This document shows positions 1-12,443 of a DNA stretch of 64,000 nt, piece by piece. A model generated the notes under the pieces. It made no database searches, had not been told where the DNA came from, and saw nothing but the letters and a program-made list of their open reading frames with translations. The stretch comes from Pieris napi (taxonomy: Eukaryota > Arthropoda > Insecta > Lepidoptera > Pieridae): NCBI RefSeq assembly GCF_905475465.1, contig NC_062238.1, positions 7,172,501 to 7,236,500 of the forward strand. The letters are read 5' to 3'. The position numbers were made by a program, and so were the translations under genes. The stretch's first letter is position 1, and every line of letters starts with the position of its first letter.

Positions 1-1882
1 TGTATTGTACGTATTGTGTATGACTGATTTGCTCTAATTATATATAAAATAATATTTAATTTCAACGTCAAACAATAAACGTTTACGTTTTTACGTAGCA
101 CAGATAACAGATATACAAAAAGAAACATAAACATACCAACATGTAATGAACAATAGGTTATATAAAGATCTATATTTAAAAATACAGAAGGACCTCGAAC
201 ACAAGTTTCATTACTATGTACCCATATACACCAACTATTGATAACAAAGTACATTTTTCAGTGAGCACATATCTCACTGTTTTTAATCACGTTAAAACCC
301 CTAACGGCAATTATAGTACAATGAATATTCCAAGCGTAGTTTTTTAGTTCTACGTCACTGATTTTAATTACAGTTACGAATTTTAGCTAGTTATGAAATA
401 TACAATTTAGAGTATCTCTCACTTATTTTATAATAAACATTATAAAAAGACATTTCTATTGAAGTATTTCAGTACGGAATTCTTTACATTAATTTGCTAA
501 AGCGCTTACAAATTCTTTTCATATTTTAATGAAAAAGTCACTTTTGGACCTTAAATTCAATTCATGCTTCAGCTGTCAACCTGTTTTATTTATATTTGAA
601 ATTATACAAAAAAAATTCTTAGACTGAATTGAAATTATATGTTTTACTGGATTATTAGATACAGTTTTAAGTAGGTTAGTTATAAAAATAAGAAGTTATC
701 ACTTCAAGAGAGCTCTACCCCCACGAAATTGGAAGTAACAATACAAAACTTTTGCGTTATATTGCTAAATGTATTTAAACTGTGTTACCGCTGTTTATTC
801 ATTATATAGTTAACAACAATGTAAAAACGTGATACTGAAAGTCAAATAAGAACATAGTCTGACTTAATAATAACAAATGGGGCGAGATTTCGTAGTCGGT
901 GAATCATGATGAAGTAGAAATAATAACTCTTACCATACACATAATAATATTACATTCAATTTGTTTAAGTAATTTCGCGCATTTGATGAGGTTTTAATCT
1001 AAGTAAATGTGAAACATTAAGTAATATGTATTAAATAATTAAAACAACTAGTAGTGTAACTGTTAGTCAATATAGATGTTTTTCATTAATTTACAATAAG
1101 ACATCTTCGGTGAGGAGTTTTTTTTTTGTTACCGTATATATATTGTATATTATATAAATATTTACTGTATATATATTTTTGGTTATATTGATTGAAAGGA
1201 GCGGGTTCAACCTCGAATGTGTTTTTCTTTACAAGTGAAAAGAAAATTAAAAAAAGTGTGTGTGTCAGCTACGACGCACGATTGGAGTGTACTCCTTACG
1301 AACGATAATTATGATATATATCGAATAGAAAAAAAGGGTAAATGAACGCATCTGCTAAAATGATAAGAGAAACAAACATATATCTGTAATTATTCGGATT
1401 ATTTATATTACTTCAAAAAGCGTATTACATAAAGTATGTTACAAAACAATATAAATAAAAATAAACGAGTCTATTATTTAAAATAAATCTTGATTTCTAT
1501 ACAAAACGGCACGAACGACTTCCATACTTTATAAGCTGTGGTGTTTCCCAGGCTTATAGTTTCGGAATGTGTCAAATGCACTGCAGAACAAAGATGGCGA
1601 TAATGTTCTGTGGCTGTCGACCATATTTTTATACTAAAGGTAATCATTTTAAATTTTTAATATTACTTAAATATTAACATTAATACATTATATATATAAA
1701 ATAAATAAAAAGAAATATAAAAAGACAATCTACTTTTATTTTTTACACCTGTCAACACTGATAATGTTGTAACGTGGCTGTCAAAACGTGAATTCAAAAT
1801 AGAAAAGTCTGTGTAATGTATTCCATCTCATTCTTTTACACGCCGCGTTCAATCCTACAGATATATATGTTTGTCTCTTTCT
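1..1882. other. AT-rich non-coding DNA
   Basis: No recognisable gene, RNA gene or complete mobile element was seen in this stretch. It is AT-rich with short poly-T and TA runs (near 1120-1170 and 1680-1735). A short ATG-led frame with a donor-like end sits near 1593-1642 but has no other support. Confidence 0.5.
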
Positions 1883-1936
1883 ACATAACGCCTCAACTTT
1901 TCGTGTTACACATAACGCCTCAACTTTTCGTGTTAC
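1883..1936. repeat. 27-bp tandem duplication
   Basis: Two head-to-tail copies of a 27-base unit beginning ACATAACGCCTCAACTTTTC are identical by eye. No function is suggested. Confidence 0.85.
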
Positions 1937-2061
1937 GCTTGATTTTACTCCTCATAAAATTTCCGTACCGGGCCTTATAACTCAAATCGTTTCTTAAGGA
2001 GTAAACTCCAAAAAAAACCATTGGCACCTAAAACTGGACCGCAAATTTTTTAATATTTTTC

Positions 2062-2185
2062 GTTTTTATAAAGAAACAAGTAGATGAACAGCCTTCTGCG
2101 CCTGACACATATCGACGTTTTGGGTCTAAGGCATGCCGGTTTCCTTACAATTTTGTGAATACGTACAGAATGTACATCCATCCAT
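2062..2185 (-). mobile_element. SINE fragment (tRNA-type family 1)
   Basis: The reverse strand matches the body of a SINE found several times in the window (5356, 7456, 17424, 34648, 62862). Shared marks are a CCGGCATGCCTTAGACCCAAA-like block and a GTCAGGC...GCTGATCA block. Only the central part is present and it is diverged. Confidence 0.6.
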
Positions 2186-2617
2186 CATCAGTGAACGAAA
2201 CGGAAGCAAAAACGTGTTTGCTTTATGCCTGGTATTTCGAAGCATTCATAGCATTTATTGAAAGTAACATCAGGACATCGTGATACGTGTGCCGGTAGAC
2301 ATACAGAAATATTTATATCATATCCTCGTTTTATTTTTATTCAACACTATGCGTGACTGATGCTTGAAACGTGGGTGAATTCAAAACGCTTTGAATTCAA
2401 TCCTTTTGAGTTTAAAGTCAATTCTTCTGTGCCGTAGGTGTTAAAGTTTTATTGTTGAAAAAGCCGAATTAAGATATAATTTTCATTTGTTTCATTGTAG
2501 GTTACAAAAACGATTATATTTATATAATTTCTGAAGTTTTAGGTAAAATTAATGGTAATGAAAACATTAATTTACACTTCTTTACCCATATAAAAATAGG
2601 TTTTATCAATCATTAGC

Positions 2618-2665
2618 AACGGGCGGCGTTATCGCTATCAAGCAATATCTGCGGGGCAACCCTAG
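2618..2665. repeat. short repeat related to 26000-26050
   Basis: The stretch GCAACGGGCGGCGTTATCGC followed by CAAGCAATATCTGC and GGCAACCCTA is shared, with changes, with 25998-26050. This is probably the 3' end of a non-LTR element or SINE. The family is not named with certainty. Confidence 0.5.
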
Positions 2666-2669
2666 AAAA

Positions 2670-4450
2670 ATAAAATTACATGTAATCGAATTATACAATA
2701 CTAAGCGGAAATACAAAGTAAATATACAGTTACAATATACAAATATAAAGTTACTTATCCGCCCGGTTCTGGGATTCAGGGTTATACACCCATTAAAAAA
2801 ATTATTCTATAACCTTATTACGTACATCAAAAGACTTATAATGTGATTGTATTAATAAAATTAATCGGTCTCATAATAGTAACAGTTCAACAACCGAGAC
2901 AACTTTCATTTGGCTAATAGCAGGTATTGAAATATCTTTTGACGTTCGACCTTTATCGGGAATGCTTTTGCCGATTGATGAGCAATGAGGATGCCCAGAC
3001 TAGATCTAAAACGTTACTATGTATTGGATAATTGAGATAGACTTATTCCTTACCATTGTTATAGTAACTAGGTGATTTTGCCGCCTTTTGTTTGTAAAGT
3101 ACATAAAAGTAAAGTAAAGGAAATAAAATGTTTTTAAAACTAAAAATCTTACTGATACTTACACCATATTGATTTTACCAATTCACCATTTGTTAAATTC
3201 CCGCTTAAACTGCCAGAAAAGACAGCATTAATAAATCTGCCAAAATTTCCAAAACACTTACAGTAAGTCATTATTCCGTCATGGCGTCGATAAACTATAA
3301 CAATACGGGAAATACGAGAGTTCAGTAGCATTTTGCATTTGATTTATTACTTCGGTATGTAACCAAGTGCCACGATATATTAGAACTCGAATAGAGATGT
3401 TTGTCAAACAAATGATTAATATACCTGCCTCACTCTATTTACATCAGTCATAAGGTGATCAATGACTTCACCTGCTTTTGAAGTTCTACTTATTTTATAG
3501 TTCTATTTACATTCTATTTTTTATTAAGATTTGATATTTTTTTAAATATTGTTGTATATCATAGATATTTTGATAACGATTGACAAGTAATGTTGAGATT
3601 GGACACAAACTATTGTAAACTGTCACTTTAATCAAGATGGCGTCAGGCCGCGGTTTTATTAGAAGTTGTTGATTGACGTTTATGAATATTTATTTTATGA
3701 ATTTCAATTTATGTTATAAATAAGCTAGTGAGAGACCACCAAGATAGTTATAATTGATATTCACACACAGTGAAGTTCACAGAAATACACAATACAAATA
3801 TACGCGTCAAATAAACCTCGAACATTCTAAAAAGTTATGAAATGGGAAACCTGTCGTTACGTTTCATAGATTCGTAAATCATATTATTTAGTGTCAGTGA
3901 GAATTTTCATATCAGACTAAATTGTCTGTCCATCGTAATAAAACCCAATTGAAATGTGTGTATTTTCATAAAAAGGTACAATTAAGACCAAGTTTTGACT
4001 ATTTCTATCATCATCCACGATTTCTTTAGAATATCTTGATCTTTTGTAATTCTACGTTGAAACGCTACGGTACATTATCTCGTAAGCGTTTTATTAGAAC
4101 AAAAGTCGAGCACGTTAAATAATGAATCATCCAGTTCGCTTGAAACCGTATTGAATGCCGTTGACGCGGTGTTCAGTCATACCGTGTGACTTTATAGCTC
4201 CAATTCCGACGTGTTCCCTTCCATAACGTCGCCATGCATTGCCTCAGTTATGTTAATTGCCATACCTTTACGGCGTTTGCCAAAAGCACTTCGGTTAATG
4301 AGATGCTGTATACATTGTTGATTTCATTTCGGATATTGAATACGTTGACAAATAAGTAAAAGCCATAGCTGAAACATTGGTGAAAATGGTAGGTTTTTAG
4401 TGATTAATAAATTTATGAACCGATTTATGATCTAAATCTAGTAATTTATT
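2670..4450. other. non-coding DNA, no gene seen
   Basis: AT-rich with short open frames only. A GC-rich island near 3634-3655 contains ATG GCG TCA GGC CGC GGT, but that frame stops after 11 codons. Nothing else can be supported. Confidence 0.45.
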
Positions 4451-4454
4451 ATAT

Positions 4455-4980
4455 TAATTTTTAAATATTTTTATTTTATTATCAATTTATTTCCAACAAA
4501 AATATACAGTATTACACCTATATACCTACATAGTAATAATAATAATGACAAAATGGATAAATAGAAAATTACATACACTATTTAAGTACACAGGGACCAA
4601 ACTTTTGAATATTGACATATTTCAAAAGTTTGGTCCCTGTGTACTTTTATTGTTGGCTGCGTATCCTCAGCCGCGCTGTAATGCGATACTTATTCGTTGA
4701 ACGAGGTAAGCACCAGCTCTGGGGTCACCGGTCATATTTCCAAATGATTTTTAGGCTTAGTGTCTATTTTTTTTTTAATTTTAGTATTATTTAAAACCTA
4801 AACATAACAATTAAATATACAGTATTTACAATTTTCTTTACCTACATAGTAATAATATAAATAATAAAAACAAATTAAAACATATTTAAAAAGTTTGGTC
4901 CTTTTGGCAGTGTACATTTAATTCTGGCAGCATTTCCTCGCTGTATTGCGATACTTATTTGTTGAGCGAGGATAGAATGT
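4455..4980. repeat. diverged tandem duplication with a perfect hairpin
   Basis: Two blocks of about 200 bases (about 4455-4720 and 4785-4980) share the order ATATACAGTATT, CCTACATAGTAATAATA, AAGTTTGGTCC, GTGTACATTTT and GCGATACTTATTTGTTGA-like segments with many substitutions. The first block also has a perfect 26-base inverted repeat (4584-4609 and 4621-4646) around an 11-base spacer. The second block keeps only one arm-like copy, near 4890-4905. The hairpin resembles the ends of a small DNA element. Confidence 0.65.
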
Positions 4981-5355
4981 ATATTCGATTTTCTATATTA
5001 GTTTCACCTTAAACTTCGTCTTAACAATACACTTAACTCAGTTTCTAAGTTAGCCCGATTTCTGATCTTGCTTAGAGCAATCACTCGCGGGACTGAACTT
5101 TTGTTCGGTTGTGTGAGTTTCCGAAGCACATCTTCGAAATTTCACGTTTTGAGGGATGTTGAATTCTGGAATATCGTCTCATACAAGTTAAATAAAATTT
5201 AATTAGGTTGTTAAATACAGGAGTCAATTTACTAAGTACACTTTAAACATGTTTCAAATTTATGAAAGGTTTAACTAGTTTGAGAGCAGAGGCACAAAGA
5301 AATAACTATGCAATATTAGTATATAATATACTTAGTACGAGCCGTGTTACGTACG

Positions 5356-5582
5356 GCCTAGTGGCTTCAGCGAGCGTCCCTGAGGTGGACTTTTAGTCTA
5401 TGTGTGCATCTAAGATTCTTACGGGGAAATAAAACATCGTAAGGAAACCGGCATGTTTGAAATCGACGATATGTGGCAGACAGAAGGCTGATCACCTACT
5501 TGTCTATGAAATAAAAAGTATCAAAGAAACGGATGCAATCTGAGAACAAGACTCTGAAATGGCTGTAGCACCACTACATGAA
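5356..5582 (+). mobile_element. SINE, tRNA-type family 1, diverged
   Basis: It follows the family pattern seen more clearly at 7456 and 34648: a CTAGTGGCTTCAGCG head, CCCTGAGGT, AAACATCGTAAGGAAACCGGC, GCTGATCACCTACTTG and a tail near GGCTGTAGCACCA. It is non-autonomous and degenerate. Confidence 0.65.
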
Positions 5583-5589
5583 TATTCAT

Positions 5590-6885
5590 TCAAGTTGACA
5601 AACATAACATCAAACAATTTATCAAATAACTTTGCACTTTTATCTACGATATTGTTTATAGAGTTTATAGAGTCTATTTAAATAAATCAATCACCTATAA
5701 ATATTTCATAATTAACGTATCTGTCAAAACCTATGAACACAATGCCCTCAGGTTCAATTTTTTAGATTACATTAGACTTAAATTCAATTACTTTCTAAGG
5801 GGCCATGATATTTATTTTTGAAATTAGAACTGCACAATTACTTTTGTTAAATCCAATTACATAATCATTATAATGACGACGAAGGTTGTTATACGATTTA
5901 CTTTCACTAATAAACTTATCTAAACATAATATACAATTTCTGTTTTATAAAGTGAACTGAAAATTTAAAACGTTTAAATTTAAAAATTAAAATGTTTCGT
6001 CAGGGATCTATAAAACTAAAACTGACAGCTGTCAAATAGGACCTATTAAATAAGACTTAAAGCGTCTACACACGGCCCTTAAATCAGAGGCAATATCGGG
6101 GAAGTGCGAGAGCTCGCTAGATCGCTCCCTAGATCGCCTCGTGTGTAGGCAAATCGTACCGTGTAGAGTAGAGCTACTGCCAAACTAAGCTACGAGTCGA
6201 TTTCATCACCACCACCATTGTCTCGATATCGACACCTAAAAGAAACTGATGTTAATTTATATGCTCAACAGAAATCTTCTAGTTGGAATGCAAACTTATA
6301 TCGCACTGTAACTAATAATTTTCTGAATACTATAATTTACAACGTAGGAATAATCTAATTATAATTATTATATAGTATTATCCAAAAGCTTATTTCTCTC
6401 TGACTGACGTCTTTAAACATTAAAAGAATTCGGAACAATATAATAAATACCGCTTCACGCTGTTTATCTCCGAATACGCGTTATAATGGCCCAATATTTC
6501 TCAACCATGTTCGTACAACATAAACGTGATGTTCAAGATATCTTATATTTAAATAATGTTTTGTCATACATTTTGGGCTTAGATAACAAAACGAACATTT
6601 ACTACATACAACTTTTTCTACAGCTGTGATACTTTTTGACATTCAACACCTTTTGTCTTCAGTCACCGTGACCACGCACGCTGTAAAGCACGCGACACGT
6701 CGGATTTTTTTTTAATTATGTAAAATAATTGTAAGTTTATAATAATACATAACTTCAATCCGGTAAAAAAGTGTTTTTTTTAAATGTGTAAAAGTAATGT
6801 TAATAAAAGACAATACTATGAACATTTACACTGTTTAGTTTCCAAAGCACTCCTTTTGGTTTTTCACTTGTTTTTAATGTATGGC
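5590..6885. other. non-coding DNA with one GC-rich repeat-like patch
   Basis: No gene was seen. At 6062-6175 a patch has partly complementary ends (GCGTCTACACACGGCC near 6062 and CTCGTGTGTAGGC near 6137) and resembles a worn inverted-repeat element. Confidence 0.4.
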
Positions 6886-6886
6886 T

Positions 6887-7218
6887 TTTGACGTGACAAC
6901 GTCTTATAATTCGATGGAGCCGGCTGCACGCACGAAAAAACATGACTCATGCGGCGTTACCTCGCTCTGAGGCGTTACCTCGCTCTGAGGCGTTCCATTT
7001 AAAATTGACATAATTGTATTTATGCGTACAAATAAATGTAACTTGATCAATTCAATTGTGATTTCCATTTACCTCCTTCTCTATATCCATACAAAATACC
7101 TATCAAACAAATAAAATTTAATTTTTTTGAAAAATGCAACCATCCCATCAATATTTTTTTATGACGTTGTCACGTTCAACTATCGTCAGTAAACCGACTT
7201 TACAGACAACCGATTTTT
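6887..7218. mobile_element. DNA element with GACGTGACAACGTC subterminal repeats, copy 1
   Basis: The left end, TTTGACGTGACAACGTC then TTATAATTCGATGGAGCC, and the right end, GACGTTGTCACGTT then CTATCGTCAGTAAACCGAC, are shared with 48824-49298. The inverted repeats pair with each other. The conserved sequence continues about 40 bases past the right repeat in both copies, so the repeats are subterminal on that side. No coding capacity; superfamily not assigned. Confidence 0.7.
6953..6996. repeat. 18-bp tandem repeat inside the element
   Basis: The unit GGCGTTACCTCGCTCTGA occurs twice in full (6953-6970 and 6971-6988) and then partly. The related element at 48824 diverges just after its GCGGCGTTA, so the tandem array is specific to this copy. 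Confidence 0.8.
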
Positions 7219-7455
7219 TGGATTAAAAAACAATCAGAACAACAGATATTTTATTAAAATATTAAATTTAGAATCTAGTGGAATACTCACTGGTCGCAAA
7301 CAATTTTTATGTGAATATCAACATCGCGGCAGTAGTGTTTTATGAAAAATTTATCGTCCACGCTTCGCTCAAACAACAGTTTTATTGGTCTATCTGACTT
7401 GCTTTGTTTGTAACATACATAAAAGTAAATGCTACATATTTCCATTTCTTCAGAG

Positions 7456-7743
7456 CAGTGTTGGCTTCAGCGACTCTCATCCCTGAGGTCGTAGGTTTGA
7501 TCCCCGGCTTCATCAATGAACTTTCTTTCTATGTGCGCATTTAACAATCCCTCGAACGGTGAAGGAAAACATCGTGAGGAAACCGGCTTGCCTTAGACCC
7601 AAAAAGTCGATGGCGCTTGTCAGGCACAGGACTCTGATCACCTACTTGCCTATTACATTGACAAATGATCATGAAGCAGATCCAGAAATCTGAGGCCCAG
7701 ACCTGAAACGGTTGTAGCGCCATAGATGTATTTTTATTCATTT
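7456..7743 (+). mobile_element. SINE, tRNA-type family 1
   Basis: One of the better copies. The head TTGGCTTCAGCGACTCTCAT is followed by a box-B-like TAGGTTTGATCCCCGG, then ACATCGTGAGGAAACCGGC, GATCACCTACTTGCCTATTA, ATCTGAGGCCCAGACC and GGTTGTAGCGCCATAGATG. It has no protein-coding role; such elements need LINE proteins to move. Confidence 0.75.
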
Positions 7744-7744
7744 A

Positions 7745-9305
7745 GTGTTGCACATTTATTACCAGAAGGCTCCAGTGCGTTGTCGGCAGTAGAATTCGCA
7801 AATTCGGCTACCAGTATTCGATGAAACCATTAACCCGAAGATAACCTTCTTTATATGTATGTTAAGTATATATTTTCCTAATAACTTGCTATTACGAGGT
7901 TTTTAAAGCTAAGGTCCTTTTTATTATCTTCGCAGTAAACTTCAAAATGAGAGTATGCAAAATGGGGCTGCGAAAGTAATGGGTTCGTTTTATTACAAAT
8001 TCATATGGATTTTTATTTGATCCAATTTCGAAGAAATATGGCTGCTGTATCCGTGTCAAATCATTCTAAATAAATACATTATATAGAAGCACACCATATA
8101 AAAAGATCAAATATATGAAAATTCTATACATAATTGAAATTCACAATATGTTCTAGTAATGTACTAAAAATAGTAAACATATTTAAAAAGTAAAATAAAT
8201 GTACTCAAATTAAGAAGTGATTAAAAAGGGTTTTTACTTGAAGAAGCCAGTTTCACAAAGTAAGATAAATGTTAAAACAGTATTGTTTAGAGAAATTGTC
8301 AATCCATTAGCGCTTTGTTTTCTGCAGTAGCCTTGTCACGTATTATAATTCCGCGAATAAAAATATTAAATACTTTAATAATTTAAAAATGATTATTGAT
8401 ATCAGCAGGATTAATACGCTTGAAAAGGATCACTCAATCAAATAAAAATTGTCATAATTGGCTAGTAAACATATGTTACCGAAGCGACCGCTTTTAAGCG
8501 CGCCTATTAAATAGATATAAACGCTGGTTATTAAGCTCTAGACATCGTTTTAATGAAGATGGAGCGGTTTAGTTCATTCTATGTTCACTCAAATATTGAC
8601 TTGAGCTAAATTTATATCCATGCTACACCGGGCGCCTTTCCAGTAATTGTCATTGATCTGACATAGATATGGGTAGTTCAATTGTTTTAACTTTGATGTC
8701 TACGATTTTCGTTGTATCTAATATTGTTCGAAAACGTTTAACATTAACCTTGTACGAGTTCTAATTTCAAATTGATATACAAGGTTTAGGAATATTATTA
8801 TTTCTTGTAACTCAATAGATAATAGAATTTAAAAATAAAGATATAATCTCGTATCGTAATTCGAATTTTGAATAACATTACAGATTGTGTTAAATAAAAG
8901 AAAATTAATTTAATTACATTATAAAATCACTGCTCTATTTAAAAATATTTTGTTCGCTTCTAGACGCGCAAATTCAGTGCCCTATATTCTACCCTCATTA
9001 TGAAATAGTTTTATCAGACGTTTTCATTATTATTATTTTAAATCCAAAAATGATCGTCGATTAGATCATCGACTTTCATTATAATTTACTTCATTATTCA
9101 TTATTGTTACAGATAAAAAGAGAAATAAGATATATTTATGGCTAAATATTACTTAGATACTATACCTTACTATAATATACCTTAATATACATAATTTTTT
9201 CATCATGTATTAAAATTCAAAATCATTTGTTTTATACCATATAGAAAGTGTATAAATACAAATGACTTGTGGCAAGTATATACATATATAATATAAAAAA
9301 AAAAA
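7745..9305. other. AT-rich non-coding DNA, no gene seen
   Basis: Long AT-rich stretch without a supported exon or a recognised complete repeat. Confidence 0.5.
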
Positions 9306-9309
9306 AACA

Positions 9310-9430
9310 AGAAAATATAGGATAGGGTCAAACGAGCCCACGGGACTCCCAAAATGGGCAATCATCGCAGCCCATGGATACCAATTTTAGTGGGTGCGTT
9401 GCCGACCTTTGAGGCATTTATTTTTTATTA
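9310..9430. repeat. non-LTR-type 3' end fragment
   Basis: The phrase GGGTCAAACGAGCCCACGGG, followed by GCAGCCCATGGATACC and GGTGCGTTGCCGACCTTT, is a pattern I associate with 3' ends of lepidopteran non-LTR elements and derived SINEs. It is only a fragment. Confidence 0.5.
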
Positions 9431-9544
9431 CTTACATTTCGTTGTGAATACATACCATACCATACATGATTAGTGGAAAAATATAATTATACAATAAAAT
9501 ACCGATACCGGTAAAGGGAAGCGTTCTAATATTATGTAACAATT

Positions 9545-9757
9545 TTTTTCCTTTGGGGATTGAATTACGCGTTATTGTTAATATTATTTTCGCCTTTCCA
9601 GTACTTTACACCACATAATGGTAACTTTTAGGTATAAAAAGTCACTGGGTGGTCACGTTTTACTATTGGGTACAGAAAAACGTTACGGCGCGTTACATGG
9701 TGGGGGGGTCAAGAATATCCAAAAATTGCGTGACGTAATACTCAAACGCTCCCATAC
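9545..9757 (+). mobile_element. truncated Harbinger-type MITE (family of 61661)
   Basis: Colinear with the 3' four-fifths of the intact element at 61661-61932. It shares GCGTTATTGTTAATATTATTT, CACTGGGTGGTCACG, GAAAAACGTTACGGCG, GTGGGGGGGTCAA and ACGTAATACTCAAACGCTCCC. The left terminal repeat is missing. Confidence 0.7.
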
Positions 9758-9876
9758 CAATACCGAGTATTGGGGAGTAAATAAAAAAGCATAGTTGTAC
9801 TTTACACTGCTTGTATGTTTACAGGATATTTTATTTTCCCATGCACCTTTTTACCGTTCACCACAAGTTCCTCCTA

Positions 9877-10165
9877 AGGTGGCGACTGATCGAATATTCG
9901 CTCGATGTGAGCACGTTACAAGTCGAATATTCGGCATGTCAGTACATCGAGCCGAGCAGCGCGGCTGTCGGTTTTTTGGCGAATCCCTTTGAATGTTACA
10001 TTACAAGTCAGTTGCCAACACCTCTACGTCCGCCATTTTGACTGAAACTGTGGATGGGATGGAGCACAGGCGAATCGCGAATATTCAGGTGTTGTGAGAA
10101 TTATGAGCATGCTCATAACGAACAAATATTCACATCGAGCGAAAATTCGATGTCGGTCGCCACCT
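9877..10165. mobile_element. Harbinger-type MITE, 289 bp
   Basis: Terminal inverted repeats begin AGGTGGCGACTGATCGAATA and end in TCGGTCGCCACCT. The arms also share ATATTCGCTCGATGTGA. Flanking triplets are CTA and TTA, an imperfect match to a TWA target duplication. The ends resemble the 627 bp element at 31933 (AGGTGGGAACTGACC). No intact ORF of its own. Confidence 0.7.
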
Positions 10166-10676
10166 TTAGATGAAAAAAAAACTGCCCGTTTCAATAAATT
10201 CCAATTTAATTGCTCAACAAAATAATTTTACATAATTTTTCTCTTTGAATGGCGCTGCAATCCGACCTCGTACAAAGAGTTCTTTTATGTTTCAAGTACG
10301 GACCCGAATTTTATTGTTCTAATTTTTTCGGGTCACATCTCACAGAGATTTTAATATTTTTTAGTTCATTTGATCTTTATGATTCCTATAAGTAATAATT
10401 TAAATTAATATGTGTAAAGGTCGGATACTACCAGTGCTGTTTATGGCCCAATAATAGACATAATATTGTCTTAACGTGATTTAAAAATAAATCTTTCACA
10501 AACTTCTTTCTTTATCTTTATCACATAATTAATGTAATCACTAATAATAATAATAAATCTTTAATCTAATAATAAAACAAACCAAGTGCACCCCAAGCTT
10601 AGACAATACTTACGGTGCTAATCATATAGTATAACTCCAAATTAGGTAGGTTAATTTTCTAATTTACATAACATTA

Positions 10677-11008
10677 TCTTATATATATAAAATTCTCGTG
10701 TCACAATGTTAGTTACCATACTCCTCCGAAACGGCTTGACCATCTTTTTTTTCATCAAATTTTATATGCTTATTCAGTAGGTCTGAGAATCGGCTACTAT
10801 CTATCTTTCAACCCCCTTAGTGATAAGGGATGTCCACCTCAAACAATTTTTTTTTAATGATACAGCATACAAAAATACATATGACCCCTATTTTCACCAC
10901 TCTACGATCAAGCCCTATTTTTTATTATTGTAGATAGCTATTTTTAACTAAAAAATATTTCCTAGAAATAATATACATGGCAAAACAAACGTTTGCCGGG
11001 TCAGCTAG
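10677..11008 (+). mobile_element. Helitron-like non-autonomous element
   Basis: The element opens after A with TCTTATATATATAAAATTCT and CGTGTC, then ACTCCTCCGAAACGGCTTGA. It closes with GTTTGCCGGGTCAGCTAG followed by T. A|TC...CTAG|T is the Helitron insertion signature. Close relatives lie at 14910, 20317 (reverse), 22055 (reverse) and 57527. No Rep/helicase ORF. Confidence 0.8.
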
Positions 11009-11246
11009 TAATATTATCAGACCGTGTACTCTATGTATATTCGTGTACCCTCGCGATATCCCAGGCATCCCATTATTCCATTTGTCCCTCCTTTCCGTAG
11101 AACGCGTTTTGGTCATAGCTCACCGATGTCTAGATTAAGCATTCTGTTAAACGAGCTAGGTCTGGATATCCATAGTTGTTCCCCTCACACTATAAAAACG
11201 ATTTTTGTTTGGTTTTTTGTGTTTTTTTTTATTAGTAATTGTTTTT

Positions 11247-11585
11247 GAAGTTATACTTCTTTAGGCGCGTTATGAAAAATTAATGAGAGTGAAATTTTAC
11301 GATGCGCGCGCACCGTGACACAAAATTAACAGAACGAAGTTGCCCACGGAAGATGCACGGCATTGGACATAATTTAAAAACAACATTCGAATAATAATAC
11401 AATTTATGTTACACTTAATGTAAGATTATAATAATAAATATTTATTTATTTAATTTTTCAAATGTAAACTGATCTTTATTGACTATAATGACTCCTTTTC
11501 CAGTCTTTCATTATTTAATTGTAATTATTTATTTGCATGCAATCAAAAACTATTTCTAATAATGCCAAAAGAAGTATAACTTCTT
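11247..11585. mobile_element. small inverted-repeat element (GAAGTTATACTTCTT ends)
   Basis: GAAGTTATACTTCTTT at the left is mirrored by AAAGAAGTATAACTTC at 11569-11584, and each end is itself nearly palindromic. GC-rich CGCG tracts flank the ends. A related short palindrome, GCGTAAGAAGT-TAAG-TACTTCTTACGC, lies near 33839-33864. Superfamily unassigned. Confidence 0.55.
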
Positions 11586-11599
11586 ACGCGCGTACATAA

Positions 11600-12198
11600 G
11601 TACACGCGCCCTTTTTTTTGTAATGTTTGTTTTGTTTGATAATTGATTTGATTGATATTTGTATGATCTCTACATGTATGTCCTGTTTGCCTTTAAGTGC
11701 TTGTCACAATAAAAATTGTATTCTGTGTTTTTACCAATGTATCAGTGTGCCGAGCGTTAGCAAGCATCAATAAAAAAAAAGCCTACGGTAGTAAAACAGG
11801 AAGCAGAAAGTGCCTTTACAAAATGAAAAACATCGTCGATATTTGAGGTTTTAAATATATTTTTGAACATGACCGTAAATGACAAGAAGTCTCGTAATTT
11901 TATAGAAAAAACCAATTGCATTGTAAAATGTTAATTTTACCAGTGATTTATTTCTGTAATACTCATTCGTTAATCGAAAAAGGCGAGGTATTCGATTAAC
12001 ACAAATCGAGTAAGCACCTCATACGTGACAGAAACGATATTTAACGTCAAAAACTATCGACGCATCCGCACGCAAAATGTTATAAAATAAATCGCACATT
12101 TTATATTCAAACTATCCACATGCATTTATTTATTCGATGCACGATCATCGTAAAAATCAAAATTTATGATTGAAGCGATTGTATGCATCATTTTACAC
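11600..12198. other. non-coding DNA, nothing recognised
   Basis: AT-rich with no supported exon, RNA gene or repeat family. Confidence 0.45.
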
Positions 12199-12201
12199 TA
12201 A

Positions 12202-12440
12202 GGGTCTGTTTCACAATGTACGGATAAGTTCTACATAAGTTCCAAATTAGCTATTTATTACTTATTGGTAGGATAAACACTATTGTTGCGTTTCACGACT
12301 GTCAGATAGCGCTATTCGTCACATAAAGTCCATCATAAGTTATGAGTCCGATGAATGTCAAATAGCACAATTTATCTTCCAAATAATTTATGTGTTGCAT
12401 AGCTATTTGGTACCTTATCCATACATTGTTAAACAGACCC
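12202..12440. mobile_element. Harbinger-type MITE, 239 bp, TAA duplication
   Basis: Terminal repeats are GGGTCTGTTTCACAATGTAC at the left and TACATTGTTAAACAGACCC at the right. TAA directly flanks both ends (12199-12201 and 12441-12443), as expected for PIF/Harbinger TWA targets. A second copy at 58146-58383 is about 90% alike by eye and is flanked by TTA. No coding capacity. Confidence 0.85.
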
Positions 12441-12443
12441 TAA

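Noticed and set aside
1593..1642. Possible first exon MAIMFCGC... with a GTAATC donor
   Set aside because: Short, unrecognised, with no downstream exon found. Chance is as likely.
3634..3672. ATG GCG TCA GGC CGC GGT frame in a GC-rich patch
   Set aside because: Stops after 11 codons and no clear donor continues it. It could be a tiny first exon, but nothing else supports that.
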